NCBI GenBank assembly: GCA_013822725.1
Contig: PNKX01000009.1
Location: forward strand, 1 to 64,000
DNA from: Pirellula sp.
GTDB lineage: Bacteria > Planctomycetota > Planctomycetia > Pirellulales > Lacipirellulaceae
Length of the DNA: 64,000 bases
Reading direction: 5' to 3'
Within the stretch, counting starts at the first letter, position 1; the number at the start of each line of letters is the position of its first letter. Positions 25,541-34,315 of the stretch are shown piece by piece. The position numbers and the translations under genes are program-made. The notes under the pieces were generated by a model, which saw nothing but the letters and a program-made list of their open reading frames with translations, made no database searches and had not been told where the DNA came from.

Positions 25541-26620
25541 ATGAAATCTTACATCTCGCGCGGCGTAATACGTCCTCGATCATATCGGGGCCGTCGCAGT
25601 TGGTTTCGTTCAGCAATGGTCTTGAGCGGCTTGTGGGCGCTCGTAGCCGCCGACGTTCAAGGCCAACACGCCGACGTCCTCGTGCAAGTCGCCGATGGCC
25701 GCCTCGCCACTGGCAGCGCTGACTTCGATTCTGGAGCGTGGACGCTCGGCAAACGAGTTTATTCGACCGAGTTCACCAGCATTTTTTCCGTGAACGACCC
25801 TGGCTTCAACGCGCTCGCGGCAGGCTCGCCGTCGATGCCCGCGGGCGCGTCGGCATTGCCCGGAAGCACTTCACTCCGCTGGGACTTTTTGCCCCTCAAG
25901 ATCGACGGCTCGCTGCAGAATCTGTTTTACTGGAATGGCAACGGCGCGACGGAGGGCGAAGTCGCGTTCGGGACGCTCCCTGGCCCCGATTACCGGCTTG
26001 AAGTCTACGGCCGGGACAACATCGTCGGCGTCGACGGCGCACCGTCGTTCGTTCCGGGCGACGTGATTAACAACACCACTTCGAACGGGTCGCTCCACAC
26101 GCATCGATTCTTCTATCTCGACTCGGGAAACCAGAACGCGACGACGAGTCCGGTTGACGGCATCTACCTGATGTCGCTGCGGTTGAGGATGACGGGACTC
26201 GATGCATCGCAACCGGCGTATTTCGTGTTTGGAACGCCCGGGTCGACGCTCGCGGCGTTGCGGGCGGCTGAGGCTTGGGTGACGAACCGCGTCGACGACC
26301 TGGCGCCTGATTTCGACGCCGACTTCAATGGCGACTTTATCGTCGACGGCGCCGACTTCCTCATTTGGCAGCGGAATCTGGGGGCGAGCAATGCGCTGCT
26401 CACTGCGGGTGACGCCGATCGCGACGGCACGGCCGGCGCCGGCGATTTGGCCGTGTGGCAAGAAGAGTTTGGGCTATCGCTTGAAACATTTCCCGGCGCC
26501 CAATCAACGCCCCCGGCGAGCATTGCGACTCACGCAGTTCCTGAACCAAGTGCTTTGCTCCTGGCGGTGTGTGGAATTGCCGTACTTACCGGCTTCGCCG
26601 GTGGACGAACAGCCAATTAA
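25541..26620 (+). CDS. PEP-CTERM surface protein 2 with dockerin-like repeat
   Basis: A 359-residue exported protein. An extended signal peptide covers about 1-41. The mature part shares the ADVLVQVADGRLATG and LFYWNGNG motifs with the gene upstream. Residues about 262-312 contain two calcium-loop-like dockerin repeats (DFNGDFIVDGADFLIWQRN and DADRDGTAGAGDLAVWQEE), often seen in planctomycete surface proteins. The exosortase signal VPEPSALLLAVCGIAVL ends the protein. The final residues TGFAGGRTAN come from a half copy of a family A repeat, replacing the usual Arg-rich end. Function unknown. Confidence 0.75.
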   Translation: MKSYISRGVIRPRSYRGRRSWFRSAMVLSGLWALVAADVQGQHADVLVQVADGRLATGSADFDSGAWTLGKRVYSTEFTSIFSVNDPGFNALAAGSPSMPAGASALPGSTSLRWDFLPLKIDGSLQNLFYWNGNGATEGEVAFGTLPGPDYRLEVYGRDNIVGVDGAPSFVPGDVINNTTSNGSLHTHRFFYLDSGNQNATTSPVDGIYLMSLRLRMTGLDASQPAYFVFGTPGSTLAALRAAEAWVTNRVDDLAPDFDADFNGDFIVDGADFLIWQRNLGASNALLTAGDADRDGTAGAGDLAVWQEEFGLSLETFPGAQSTPPASIATHAVPEPSALLLAVCGIAVLTGFAGGRTAN

Positions 26621-26685
26621 CCCCAATTGCGATTCCTCCCTTGGCAGAGCCTGGGGCTGCAAGACCAGTAGAACGCTTTCTTCAC

Positions 26686-27093
26686 ATGCCGCGACCCGCG
26701 ACAACCCGATCGACCACGTTCGCACTCCTCGCCCTTATGTGCTTGGTAGGCGGACTGGGCGCTGGACTGCATTCGTTGGTGCATGTCGTCGGCGGCCGCG
26801 TCGACTGCTGGTGGTACGGGGCGGCGCCCTGCTGCATCGTTCATACGTCCGGGGCGGCGGCGAGCGAGTCGCCTGACGACGGCGGCGCCTCGTTCGATAA
26901 GCGGGAAGTCGACGATCATGCGGATTGCCCGATCTGCACGTTGCTCGCGCGCTTTCACGCCCCGCCGGCGACTGTCGCCATCCATGCCACGACGGCGCTC
27001 CTTCACGCCGACGTGGCAGCTTCTGATCAGCTATTTCTCCCACGGGCGACGCCAAGCGCCCATCGGCCGCGCGGTCCTCCTGCTTGGAACTGA
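26686..27093 (+). CDS. DUF2946-like Cys/His-rich membrane-anchored protein, paralogue 2
   Basis: A 135-residue protein paralogous to the one at 22863. It has an N-terminal membrane helix (TFALLALMCLVGGLGAGL), a His/Cys-rich stretch (HSLVHVVGGRVDCWW, APCCIVHTSG), then DHADCPICTLLARFH and a terminal HRPRGPPAWN. The shared CxxC-TLLA and RGPP ending supports common ancestry. The ATG at 26686 is preferred over 26569, which would begin in repeat-like sequence. Its stop codon forms the left end of a 14-bp palindrome upstream of the next gene. Metal handling is inferred. Confidence 0.58.
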   Translation: MPRPATTRSTTFALLALMCLVGGLGAGLHSLVHVVGGRVDCWWYGAAPCCIVHTSGAAASESPDDGGASFDKREVDDHADCPICTLLARFHAPPATVAIHATTALLHADVAASDQLFLPRATPSAHRPRGPPAWN

Positions 27094-27104
27094 TTGATCA
27101 ATCA
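27091..27104. promoter_or_regulatory. 14-bp perfect palindrome, candidate operator
   Basis: TGATTGATCAATCA is a perfect dyad 59 bp before the start of the all3515-like gene. It shares TGAT...ATCA ends with the known cyanobacterial Zur box but lacks its AAT-N-ATT core. A regulator site is only a guess. Confidence 0.25.
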
Positions 27105-27162
27105 AATCGCTTCAGCGTTATCAATCATCAAGTGAATGTCACTTCCAAGAAGGAATTGCGTA

Positions 27163-28011
27163 ATGAGAAAGATTTCAACAGCCCTTGTTTCTACGTTCGC
27201 TAGTTTCGCGTTTGGTCTCCTCTTGTTCAGCGTCGCGACCGTCACGGCTCGCGCTGCCGAGCATAACTACTACCTCACGGTGGACGGTCGACCGACCCTC
27301 ACGTCGGGGACGTATACAGGGCAGGCCAACCCCAACAGCGGACGACTCACGTTACTTTATGCCCACTGGAATGATGCGACCCCGTCGTCGAATCATTTCC
27401 ACGGCATCGGCGTTTATTCGTTGACGGGAGCGGCCGACGCGCCGACGGTGCTCGACACCAACGGCAACAACCGGCTGCCTGAGACCTACACGGCTCAGGC
27501 CCCGTTGACGCTGCAGGCAGGCTCCGGCGCCTACGCCGGCAAGCTTGTCAGCGGCGAGAATGGCGAGCACTACAGCGATTTGTCGCTGTTCTCGATCCAT
27601 GACCTCGCCGCGGCGGCGACCCTCAATCCGACCAGTCCTGAAGGGTACATGTACAACAGCAACGCTGGGTACAAGAACACGCCCATGGGCGGGCTTAACC
27701 TGGCGCTGGAGATCGTTTCGATCTCGCCAGGCTTGAACGTTGGTCAAGCGGGACTGAACCAACCGGGCGACCGGTTGGCGATCGGGGGCGAGGCGAGTTG
27801 GCCGTTCGAACCGGTTTTCTGGACGGCCGACAATGCCGCACCCGGAGCCTAGTCGGCGGCGCTGCGGTTGGTCGATCAGGCGAACCTGTTCGGTTCGTCG
27901 GGGACGTTCCACGTCGACTTCGCCGTGGTGCCTGAACCGGCCGGCATTGGCATGGCGTTGATCGCCGGGCTCGGGTTCGTCGTGGCGACTTATCGTTGGC
28001 GCCGCGGGTAA
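27163..28011 (+). pseudogene. all3515-like PEP-CTERM protein interrupted by an in-frame TAG
   Basis: The frame reads a signal peptide (1-34), then AEHNYYLTVDGRPTLTSG, SGRLTLLYAHWN, SSNHFHGIGVYSLTG and NNRLPETYT. I recognise these as resembling the all3515 family of Zur-repressed PEP-CTERM proteins. At 27850-27852 a TAG ends the frame after 229 codons. Without any shift, the same frame continues as SAALRLVDQANLFGSSGTF ... VPEPAGIGMALIAGLGFVVATYRWRRG and stops at 28009-28011. The stop removes the exosortase signal. A single C-to-T change (CAG to TAG) would explain it. It could be a young pseudogene, read-through or a sequence error. The ATG at 27163 follows AAGGA. Confidence 0.75.
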
Positions 28012-28197
28012 CGTGAGTTGAGTGATTTCGAAGCGAGCCGGTCCGTCGTTCGCGGCGGGCCGGCGTCTCTTGTAGGTCAGGCTTTCAGCCGAGCCTCCTT
28101 GGCGGCTCTAGCTCGGCCTCCCGAACTCTGGTACCTTGTCACTCAATCTTTCAGCGGACTTTGCCGCGGTTCTCCTCACGAAATTCCGGGCCAATCG

Positions 28198-28749
28198 ATG
28201 ACCATAGCCATCGCAGGGGTTGCTCCCGCCACGGAGCGCGAAGTCACCATCATGTCGGTTTGGCCCACGCTGGGGGCGACTCCCTATGGCCGCTGGTGGG
28301 GCCGCCGCTTCGAGAACCAAATTGGCATCACCGTTCTTGGCATCCCGCTGACGATCGGACGGCTGATGGCGCTGGTCTCGATCCCGTTTGTGCTGCCCCT
28401 CTATTTTCACATGCTTATCCCGCGGTTGCCGTTCGTCGTGTTCGGCTTTCCTAATTCCGCGTGTCGGCGCTATCGGTTGACGAATAAGCGGGTGATCGTG
28501 GAACAGCCGTTCGGCGGCGGCGAACAGCAAGCCGTCTCGCTCGACCGCTTTGATTCGGTCACCCTCGAAGTATTGCCGGGCCAGGCCTGGTATCCAGCGG
28601 GCGACTTGATTTTCCGCAACGGGCCCATCGAAACGCTGCGTCTCTCCGGCGTGCCGCACCCCGAGCCCTTTCGGCAGACCTGCCTGAAGGCCCGCCAGGG
28701 ATTTGCCGGCGTGCAAAAAGCTCACGCGATGGGCTTTGCCGGCGCCTGA
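28198..28749 (+). CDS. Bacterial PH-domain (bPH2/DUF304-like) membrane protein
   Basis: A 183-residue protein with one or two hydrophobic helices (GIPLTIGRLMALVSIPFVLPLYFHMLI) followed by a PH-like segment: CRRYRLTNKRVIVEQPFGGGEQQ, then SLDRFDSVTLEVLPGQAWYPAGDLIF. The 'Y-x-L-T-x-x-R' entry is the hallmark of bacterial PH2 domains. An alternative start at 28252 would trim 18 residues. The gene follows the interrupted all3515-like gene by 186 bp, with no evident operon link. Role unknown. Confidence 0.72.
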   Translation: MTIAIAGVAPATEREVTIMSVWPTLGATPYGRWWGRRFENQIGITVLGIPLTIGRLMALVSIPFVLPLYFHMLIPRLPFVVFGFPNSACRRYRLTNKRVIVEQPFGGGEQQAVSLDRFDSVTLEVLPGQAWYPAGDLIFRNGPIETLRLSGVPHPEPFRQTCLKARQGFAGVQKAHAMGFAGA

Positions 28750-28789
28750 TGAGCCGACGCCTTCGATAGCGGCCGCCGCTTCGCGGCGA

Positions 28790-29263
28790 TTACGCCAGCG
28801 GCGCTTCGTGTCGCTCGAACAGAGCGCTGAAGTACATCAGCGTCGTTTCGCGCGACTCGCCCGAAACTTGGTCAATCAATCCCATCCAGCACTTCATCAC
28901 ATCGCGACGCGTGACGAGGCCGACAAGCTTGCCGTTCTCTATCACCGGCAACCGACGATAGGGCGTGAGCAGAAAGACTTGCGCGATCGACAGCAGATGG
29001 GTCTCGAGAGCGATCGTCTGAGCCTCGACGTCCATAAACGAACGGACGTCATGCACCGGCAGCTGCTCGTAGGCGGCGTCGAGCAAGACGTGCATCGAGC
29101 ACTTCTCCGAGAAGACGCCGAGGTACTTCCCTTTCGAGTCGACGACGGGAGCGCCGGAGATGTGGTGTTTCAGCAGCAATCGAACTGCGTCAATCACATC
29201 CGTCGCGGGGCTGACCGTGATGACGTCGGTCACCATGAAGTCGCGGGCAGTAATTTGCGTCAT
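28790..29263 (-). CDS. Two-CBS-domain protein
   Basis: A 157-residue cytoplasmic protein made of a CBS pair: residues about 5-60 (ARDFMVTDVITVSPATDVIDAV, HHISGAPVVDSKGKYLGVFSE) and about 75-135 (IALETHLLSIAQVFLLTPYRRLPVIENGKLVGLVTRRDVM). CBS pairs bind adenosyl nucleotides and usually regulate a partner; no partner domain is fused. The ATG at 29263 follows GAGG; a longer start at 29314 is rejected. It converges with the PH-domain gene. Confidence 0.85.
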   Translation of the reverse strand: MTQITARDFMVTDVITVSPATDVIDAVRLLLKHHISGAPVVDSKGKYLGVFSEKCSMHVLLDAAYEQLPVHDVRSFMDVEAQTIALETHLLSIAQVFLLTPYRRLPVIENGKLVGLVTRRDVMKCWMGLIDQVSGESRETTLMYFSALFERHEAPLA

Positions 29264-29558
29264 GACGCTCAGCCCTCGTACGAGTTGCGCACCGCCCCAT
29301 GCGCAAATCGTCAAAATGAGAAGAGGATGTTCCGCCGTCGGCCTCTGCTCTGATGTTCCTATTTCTAAGGATATCAGTTGAACCCCGGGGAATCCAAATC
29401 AATTCGGTTGAGAACGACGTTTGTGAAATTAATCACAATGAGAGCCAGCAAGTCTAGAAAGAGGGCCATGATGAATTGCGCACGGCACGAGCGAACCTTT
29501 TCGTCGTCTGCCAGCTCTCTCATCGCGTATGCCACGGACTTTCAGGCCGCCTCATCAG

Positions 29559-29804
29559 ATGCACGAGCCCCACTCACATTCGACGAGACACTTCGCCGCC
29601 GAGCGGGCGCCGTCGTCGGCGGCGCAGTGGGCGCGGCTGGAAGGTAAAAGCGCCACGATGGCGGCGGAACTGCTGGAAGCGGGTGAGGCGACGCCACTGA
29701 ACCATTCTGAGCAGACCGCGGCATTTTGCCCGCATTGCGTTGCATCAGCTGCCGTCGGCGCAGCGATAGCGTTGATATTGGATCGCTTCGTCGCTGGACG
29801 CTAA
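29559..29804 (+). CDS. Possible small His-rich/CPHC membrane protein
   Basis: An 81-residue frame beginning MHEPHSHSTRHF, with high G/C at third positions, a CPHC motif and a hydrophobic end (VASAAVGAAIALILDRF). A start at 29529 would add 10 residues. It lies in a 590-bp gap that otherwise shows no gene. No homologue is recognised; coding status rests on composition and the plausible TM helix. Confidence 0.35.
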   Translation: MHEPHSHSTRHFAAERAPSSAAQWARLEGKSATMAAELLEAGEATPLNHSEQTAAFCPHCVASAAVGAAIALILDRFVAGR

Positions 29805-29855
29805 ACTTTCAGAAGCGTTTCTTCCGAATTCGCGGCGACTGCAGGCGAGGCAACG

Positions 29856-30647
29856 ATGCGCCTTCAAGCGATTGTCTTCAAGATTCTTTTGACTGCCAGC
29901 GTCTGCGTTGGCGGCTTCTCTACGGAACTTGCCGGCGTCGCTGAAGAGAGTTCGAGCCCTGCCGCCGAACCAATCTCCACCGCGAAGCTTGCAGAGCAAT
30001 TTGCCGAAGCTTCAGATCGCGACGAACAGCGAAAGCTGAGGGAGCAGCTAATTGCTCTCGGCGAGAGGGCAATCAACGACATCTATCGACAAGCTGACAA
30101 TCATGAGAATCCTCGCGTTAGACTGCGCTGCTACGAATTGCTCTCTGAAGAGTTCGGCGACTCCGAAATCGTTCACGAAAGACTTGCGCGAGACGGGGTG
30201 CGTGACCCCAGCGACGATATTCGTTATCACTGCGCATTCGCCGTGGGACAGCTGAAGATCTATGCCGGGCACCGCAATCTCCGGCGACTGATGGATGATC
30301 CAAAGCAGCCTGAACACATTCGCCGCGCGGCGACAAAATCGCTCGCCGAACTCGGCGAACCAGACGTCATCAAACGACTCATAGAGATGATGCAACATGA
30401 CCGTTTCATGCCGCGTCACATGGGGAATCTCGGCGCCAAAGCGCTCACCGGGCGCGATCTTGAGGACTTCAACGGCTATAAATACGGCGAAGGGGCGTTC
30501 GTCTCAGGCGTGGAATACAGCATCGACGTCGCACCGGAACACTATCACACCATGGTCGCTAAGCGCCATCAGGCACTCGCCGATTATTGCAGTTGGCTAG
30601 CAAAGGAGCGGGCTGAAATCTACAAGCATATCGGCGTGCCATGGTAG
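29856..30647 (+). CDS. Exported HEAT-repeat protein
   Basis: A 263-residue protein with a signal peptide (about 1-28, LLTASVCVGGFSTELAG). An alpha-solenoid follows: helical repeats RLRCYELLSEEFGDSEIV, DDIRYHCAFAVGQLKIYAG, EHIRRAATKSLAELGEPDVI and KRLIEMMQ. The C-terminal part (YKYGEGAFVSGVEYSIDVAPEHY) is not repeat-like. HEAT proteins in this phylum are commonly scaffold proteins; no partner is indicated. Codon use is less GC-rich than in neighbours. Confidence 0.68.
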   Translation: MRLQAIVFKILLTASVCVGGFSTELAGVAEESSSPAAEPISTAKLAEQFAEASDRDEQRKLREQLIALGERAINDIYRQADNHENPRVRLRCYELLSEEFGDSEIVHERLARDGVRDPSDDIRYHCAFAVGQLKIYAGHRNLRRLMDDPKQPEHIRRAATKSLAELGEPDVIKRLIEMMQHDRFMPRHMGNLGAKALTGRDLEDFNGYKYGEGAFVSGVEYSIDVAPEHYHTMVAKRHQALADYCSWLAKERAEIYKHIGVPW

Positions 30648-30666
30648 TAGTTTTGAGGTCGGACTA

Positions 30667-31779
30667 CTACAACCCCGCGTTGAGTTCCTGTAGATCCGCC
30701 GGCACAAAGCGCCCATTCTTCCGCAGCAGTTCCCCGTCAAACCAGATCTCGCCGCCGCCGTAGTCTTCGCGCTGGATCAGCACTAAATCCCAGTGGATGC
30801 GGCTCTTGTTGCCGTTGTCGGCGATGTCGTAGGCGTTGCCGGGGGTGAGGTGGAAGCTGCCGCCGATTTTTTCGTCGAACAGCGTGTCGAGCATCGGGTG
30901 GCGGACGCGGTTGTTCGTCCCCAGCGACCACTCGCCGCAGTAGCGGGCGCCTTCGTCGGAATCGAGGACGGCGTTGATGCGATCGGTGTTGTTCGCGGTC
31001 GCCTTGACGATCTTGCCATCCTTGAATTCGAACATGATGTCGCTGAAGACCGTTCCCTGGTAGCGCGACTGTGTGTTGAAACGGATGACGCCGTTGATGC
31101 TGTCGCGGATCGGGGCGGTGAAGACCTCGCCATCGGGGATGTTTCGCTCGCCGAAGCAGGGGATCACCGGGATGTCTTTGATCGAGAACTCAAGCTCGGT
31201 GCCAGGCGAGATAATCTTCACCTTGTCCGCCGCTTCCATGCGTTTCTTGAGCGGCAGCTGCGCTTCTTTCATCGCGACGTAGTCGGCGGTGCAGACGTCG
31301 AAGTAGAAGTCTTCGAATGCGGCGGTGCTCATGTTCGCCGCTTGGGCGAACGAGTCGGTCGGATAGCGGAGAACGACCCACTTGGTGTCGGGGACGCGGA
31401 TCTCGCTGTGGACAGGATGCCACCAATACTTCTGGTAGAGATCCATCCGCTCCTGGGGCACGTCGGCGTGCTGGCTGCTGTTGGCGGCGCCGCGGATGCC
31501 GATGTACGCCTGGGCCGAGGCCATGCGGTCCTTCTCGAACTTGGCGGCGGCCTCCATGCTCTCCTTGGTCGCCGAGCGGTAGAGCGAACGCAGGACCTTG
31601 TTGCTTTTGGTGGTGACGAGCGGAATCGCGCCGCGCTCGGCGGCGCCTTCGACCAGCGCGCAGACCAAGTTCATCTCGGGCAGGTCGAACGCCTCGATGA
31701 CCACGCGCTCGCCCGCTTGGATCCGGCAGCTGTGGTCGAGAAGGAGGGTGGCAAGCTTGTCGATGCGGGAATCGTGCAT
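30667..31779 (-). CDS. M29-family aminopeptidase
   Basis: A 370-residue metalloaminopeptidase of the thermophilic aminopeptidase (M29) family. Expected ligands are visible: Glu in FGERNIPDGEVFTAP, Glu in SDEGARYCGEWSLGTN, and His and Asp in GGSFHLTPGNAYD and SRIHWDLVLIQRE. The N-domain (AGERVVIEAFDLPEMNLVCAL) is typical. The ATG at 31779 is set by homology; the longer frame starts in low-complexity repeat DNA. Cytoplasmic peptide turnover is the likely role. Confidence 0.88.
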   Translation of the reverse strand: MHDSRIDKLATLLLDHSCRIQAGERVVIEAFDLPEMNLVCALVEGAAERGAIPLVTTKSNKVLRSLYRSATKESMEAAAKFEKDRMASAQAYIGIRGAANSSQHADVPQERMDLYQKYWWHPVHSEIRVPDTKWVVLRYPTDSFAQAANMSTAAFEDFYFDVCTADYVAMKEAQLPLKKRMEAADKVKIISPGTELEFSIKDIPVIPCFGERNIPDGEVFTAPIRDSINGVIRFNTQSRYQGTVFSDIMFEFKDGKIVKATANNTDRINAVLDSDEGARYCGEWSLGTNNRVRHPMLDTLFDEKIGGSFHLTPGNAYDIADNGNKSRIHWDLVLIQREDYGGGEIWFDGELLRKNGRFVPADLQELNAGL

Positions 31780-31787
31780 GGGAATCT

Positions 31788-31833
31788 GGTGATCGGGGAT
31801 CGGTGATCGGTGACTGGTGACTGGTGACTGGTA
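31788..31833. repeat. Short tandem repeat (GGTGATC / GGTGACT)
   Basis: Units GGTGATCGG, GATCGGTGATC and three copies of GGTGACT stand just before the aminopeptidase start. Other simple repeats follow in the gap: AATGGGG runs at 31881-31902 and CCCACTG/CCCACCG units at 31923-31943. No gene is seen in 31780-32083. Confidence 0.7.
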
Positions 31834-32083
31834 GCCGCGGGACGACGATCTGTCGAAGCGGCAGTACAAATGCTGAAAGATGAATGGGGAATGGGGAATG
31901 GGGGGAGGAAGTGGCGTCTTACTGCCCACCGCCCACTGCCCACTACTTCTCCCTTACGCACCTCACGCCGCCGAAGATCGGAGTCCGTTTGTAGCGATTT
32001 GTCGGGCAATCCGAGGGAGTCGAACAGGCCCGCCGACGGTAGAATGTAATGGAGTTCGCCTTTTCTGACTACGAGGAACCTTC

Positions 32084-34003
32084 ATGTCCACCGAGCTGCG
32101 CCCTGGCCCCGCATCTGACGAAACCGATGTCCCGTCATTCGCCGAAACGGCGCTCAAGCTCGGCGGCAAGAGCGATGACGAAGCCCGCCGCACTGGCGTG
32201 ATCGACACGGCCGACGATCAGGTCGAAAAACTCTTCGCCGCGCAATACCAAACAGCCAGCAGCCCGGCGCATCGCGCGGTGTGGGACGATGGGGTCCCCG
32301 CCGATTTGTTTCAGAGCGTCCCGATCACGACGCCGCCGGCCGTGCAGCAAGTGATGGATGCGTCGATCGAAGTCGTCCAACGGCATCGCGACGGCGGAAC
32401 TCTCTACAACGACGACCGCAAGATCGCCGATCAGGTGCTGGTCGAGTTGGGCAAGGTCGGCTATTGGGGTTTGCTCGTCGATCCGCAGTACGGCGGCAGC
32501 GGGGCGCCGTTCGCCGCCTTCGCGCCGTTTCTGACGCGGATGGCGACCATCGACCCGACCGTCGCCGGGTTGGCGTCTGTCCATGGCTGCATTGGCGCCG
32601 TCGATCCGGTGCGGACGTTCGGCACGGACGAACAACGGCAGCGATTCCTCCCCGGGCTCGCTTCGGGCGAACGATTGAGCGCATTCGCGCTGACCGAGCC
32701 TGGAGCCGGCAGCGATCTCACGGCGCTGAAGACCACGGCGGTGCGCGCGGGCAACGAGTTCATTGTCAACGGCGAGAAGCTGTTCATTACCAACGTCGTG
32801 CCGGGACGAACGATCGGACTGGTCTGCCTCATCGAGGGGAAGCCGGCAGTCTTGACTGTCGAACTGCCGCATGAAGAAAACGAGCAGTTTCAACTCCGCA
32901 AGTACGGCCTCTGGGCGCTGAAGCATACCTACAATCAAGGCATCATCTTCCGCGACTTCCGCGTCCCGGCGGAGAACCTGCTGACGTTGCCGCGCGGCGA
33001 CGGGCTGACGATCGCCTACCACGGCTTGAACCTGGGCCGCATCGCGCTCTGCGCGAACGCCGCCGGCACGATGCGGCTGATGATGGCGAGCATGATTCCG
33101 TGGGCCAATTTCCGTCTGACCTACGGCCAAACGATCGCCAAGCGCGAACTCGTCCGGCGACGGCTCGGGCAACTCGCGGGGCTGATCACCGCCTGCGACG
33201 GCCTCGTCGCTTGGTGCGCCGGGCTGATCGACCGCGGCTATCGCGGCGAGATGGAATGCATCGTCGCCAAAATCTTCGGCAGCGAAGCGCAGAAGCATGC
33301 CGCGATCGAGTTGTTCATGAAGACGCACGGCGGCAGGTCGTTCCTCCATGGCCACAACTTCGGCGACAACGTCCACGAATACCTGGCGCCTTGCATCTAC
33401 GAAGGCGAAGGCGAAATGCTGGCGATGGGCTTCTTCAAGTCGCTGGTGAAAGAGCATGGCAAGACCTTCTTCGAGCCGATCGGCAAGACCCTTGCCGCGG
33501 CGGGAATCAAGAAGCCGAATCCCTTCAACCCGGCGCACGCCTGGGCGCTCAAGGGAGTCGCCTGGCCCTACGCGAAGTGGATGATCGCCCGCCGCCTATC
33601 GAGTGGCGCCGCCCCGCAACTGCCGACCATGCCGCCCGCGTTGCGGAAGCATGCCGAATTCGCGTGCGAGAACCTCCACGCGATGGGACTGGAGATCTCG
33701 CAAACGATGAGCAAATTTCAACTGGCGCTTGCCGATCGGCAGTGTCGCATGGCGGAACTGTCGCAGCGCTGTCAGGATCTCATCACGATTCTTTGCACGT
33801 CGCTCTACGGCGCCCGCCAGGAAGATGAGATGGTGCGCGACGCCGCCGACGTGCTGTGCCAGGAGCTCACTGCGAAGTACACCGGCAAGCGGGCGAGCAA
33901 TCGGTACTACCGCCAAGTGACGGAATTGGGGGCGGCGATCGCCGAAGGGGGATTTAAGGGAATTGAAGGGATCAACGGCGGCGAGATTATGATGCGGTAC
34001 TAG
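32084..34003 (+). CDS. Acyl-CoA dehydrogenase family protein
   Basis: A 639-residue flavoprotein. The ACAD core runs from about residue 110 to 480: [34 protein letters not shown] (FAD/acyl binding), [12 protein letters not shown], and [13 protein letters not shown] near residue 445, which contains the region of the catalytic base. A roughly 150-residue C-terminal extension beyond the core is like that of very-long-chain ACADs. The ATG at 32084 follows GAGGAA. The first 100 residues are charged and weakly conserved. Likely substrate is a fatty acyl-CoA, but chain length cannot be read from sequence. Confidence 0.85.
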   Translation: MSTELRPGPASDETDVPSFAETALKLGGKSDDEARRTGVIDTADDQVEKLFAAQYQTASSPAHRAVWDDGVPADLFQSVPITTPPAVQQVMDASIEVVQRHRDGGTLYNDDRKIADQVLVELGKVGYWGLLVDPQYGGSGAPFAAFAPFLTRMATIDPTVAGLASVHGCIGAVDPVRTFGTDEQRQRFLPGLASGERLSAFALTEPGAGSDLTALKTTAVRAGNEFIVNGEKLFITNVVPGRTIGLVCLIEGKPAVLTVELPHEENEQFQLRKYGLWALKHTYNQGIIFRDFRVPAENLLTLPRGDGLTIAYHGLNLGRIALCANAAGTMRLMMASMIPWANFRLTYGQTIAKRELVRRRLGQLAGLITACDGLVAWCAGLIDRGYRGEMECIVAKIFGSEAQKHAAIELFMKTHGGRSFLHGHNFGDNVHEYLAPCIYEGEGEMLAMGFFKSLVKEHGKTFFEPIGKTLAAAGIKKPNPFNPAHAWALKGVAWPYAKWMIARRLSSGAAPQLPTMPPALRKHAEFACENLHAMGLEISQTMSKFQLALADRQCRMAELSQRCQDLITILCTSLYGARQEDEMVRDAADVLCQELTAKYTGKRASNRYYRQVTELGAAIAEGGFKGIEGINGGEIMMRY

Positions 34004-34051
34004 CGCCGCGAACCTCGCAGTCACGTTGCCATCTGCTAGCAAGCCAACGCA

Positions 34052-34130
34052 CTAGCCGGAGGGCCACGCCCTCCGAAAGGGGGTGGTGAACGCTCACCAC
34101 TTCCTCCCGGACCGCGTGGCGGTCCGGCTA
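34052..34130. repeat. Palindromic repeat, family F, copy 2
   Basis: CTAGCCGGAGGGCCACGCCCTCCG and CGGACCGCGTGGCGGTCCGGCTA hairpins with GGGGGTGGTGAACG between them. It lies in the 34004-34315 gap, where nothing else is recognised. Confidence 0.75.
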
Positions 34131-34315
34131 TTCTCTTGTTTAGTCTTCGGCGTTGCATGCGAAGGAAGCTGCAGCGGCGTTGGCAATGCTAGCAGTCCGT
34201 CGAACCGCAAAGCGCTGTTGGTTTTTGCAGGCGGGAACTGTTTAATTCGCCGCCCTGCCTCATTCCGATATTTTAAGCGCCTCAATCCCTCTCGCGCCGT
34301 TCAGGAACTGCCGCT

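Noticed and set aside
32135..33538. 467-codon minus-strand frame opposite the acyl-CoA dehydrogenase gene
   Set aside because: A shadow of the plus-strand gene, with Arg/Asp/Gln-rich unordered composition and no motifs.
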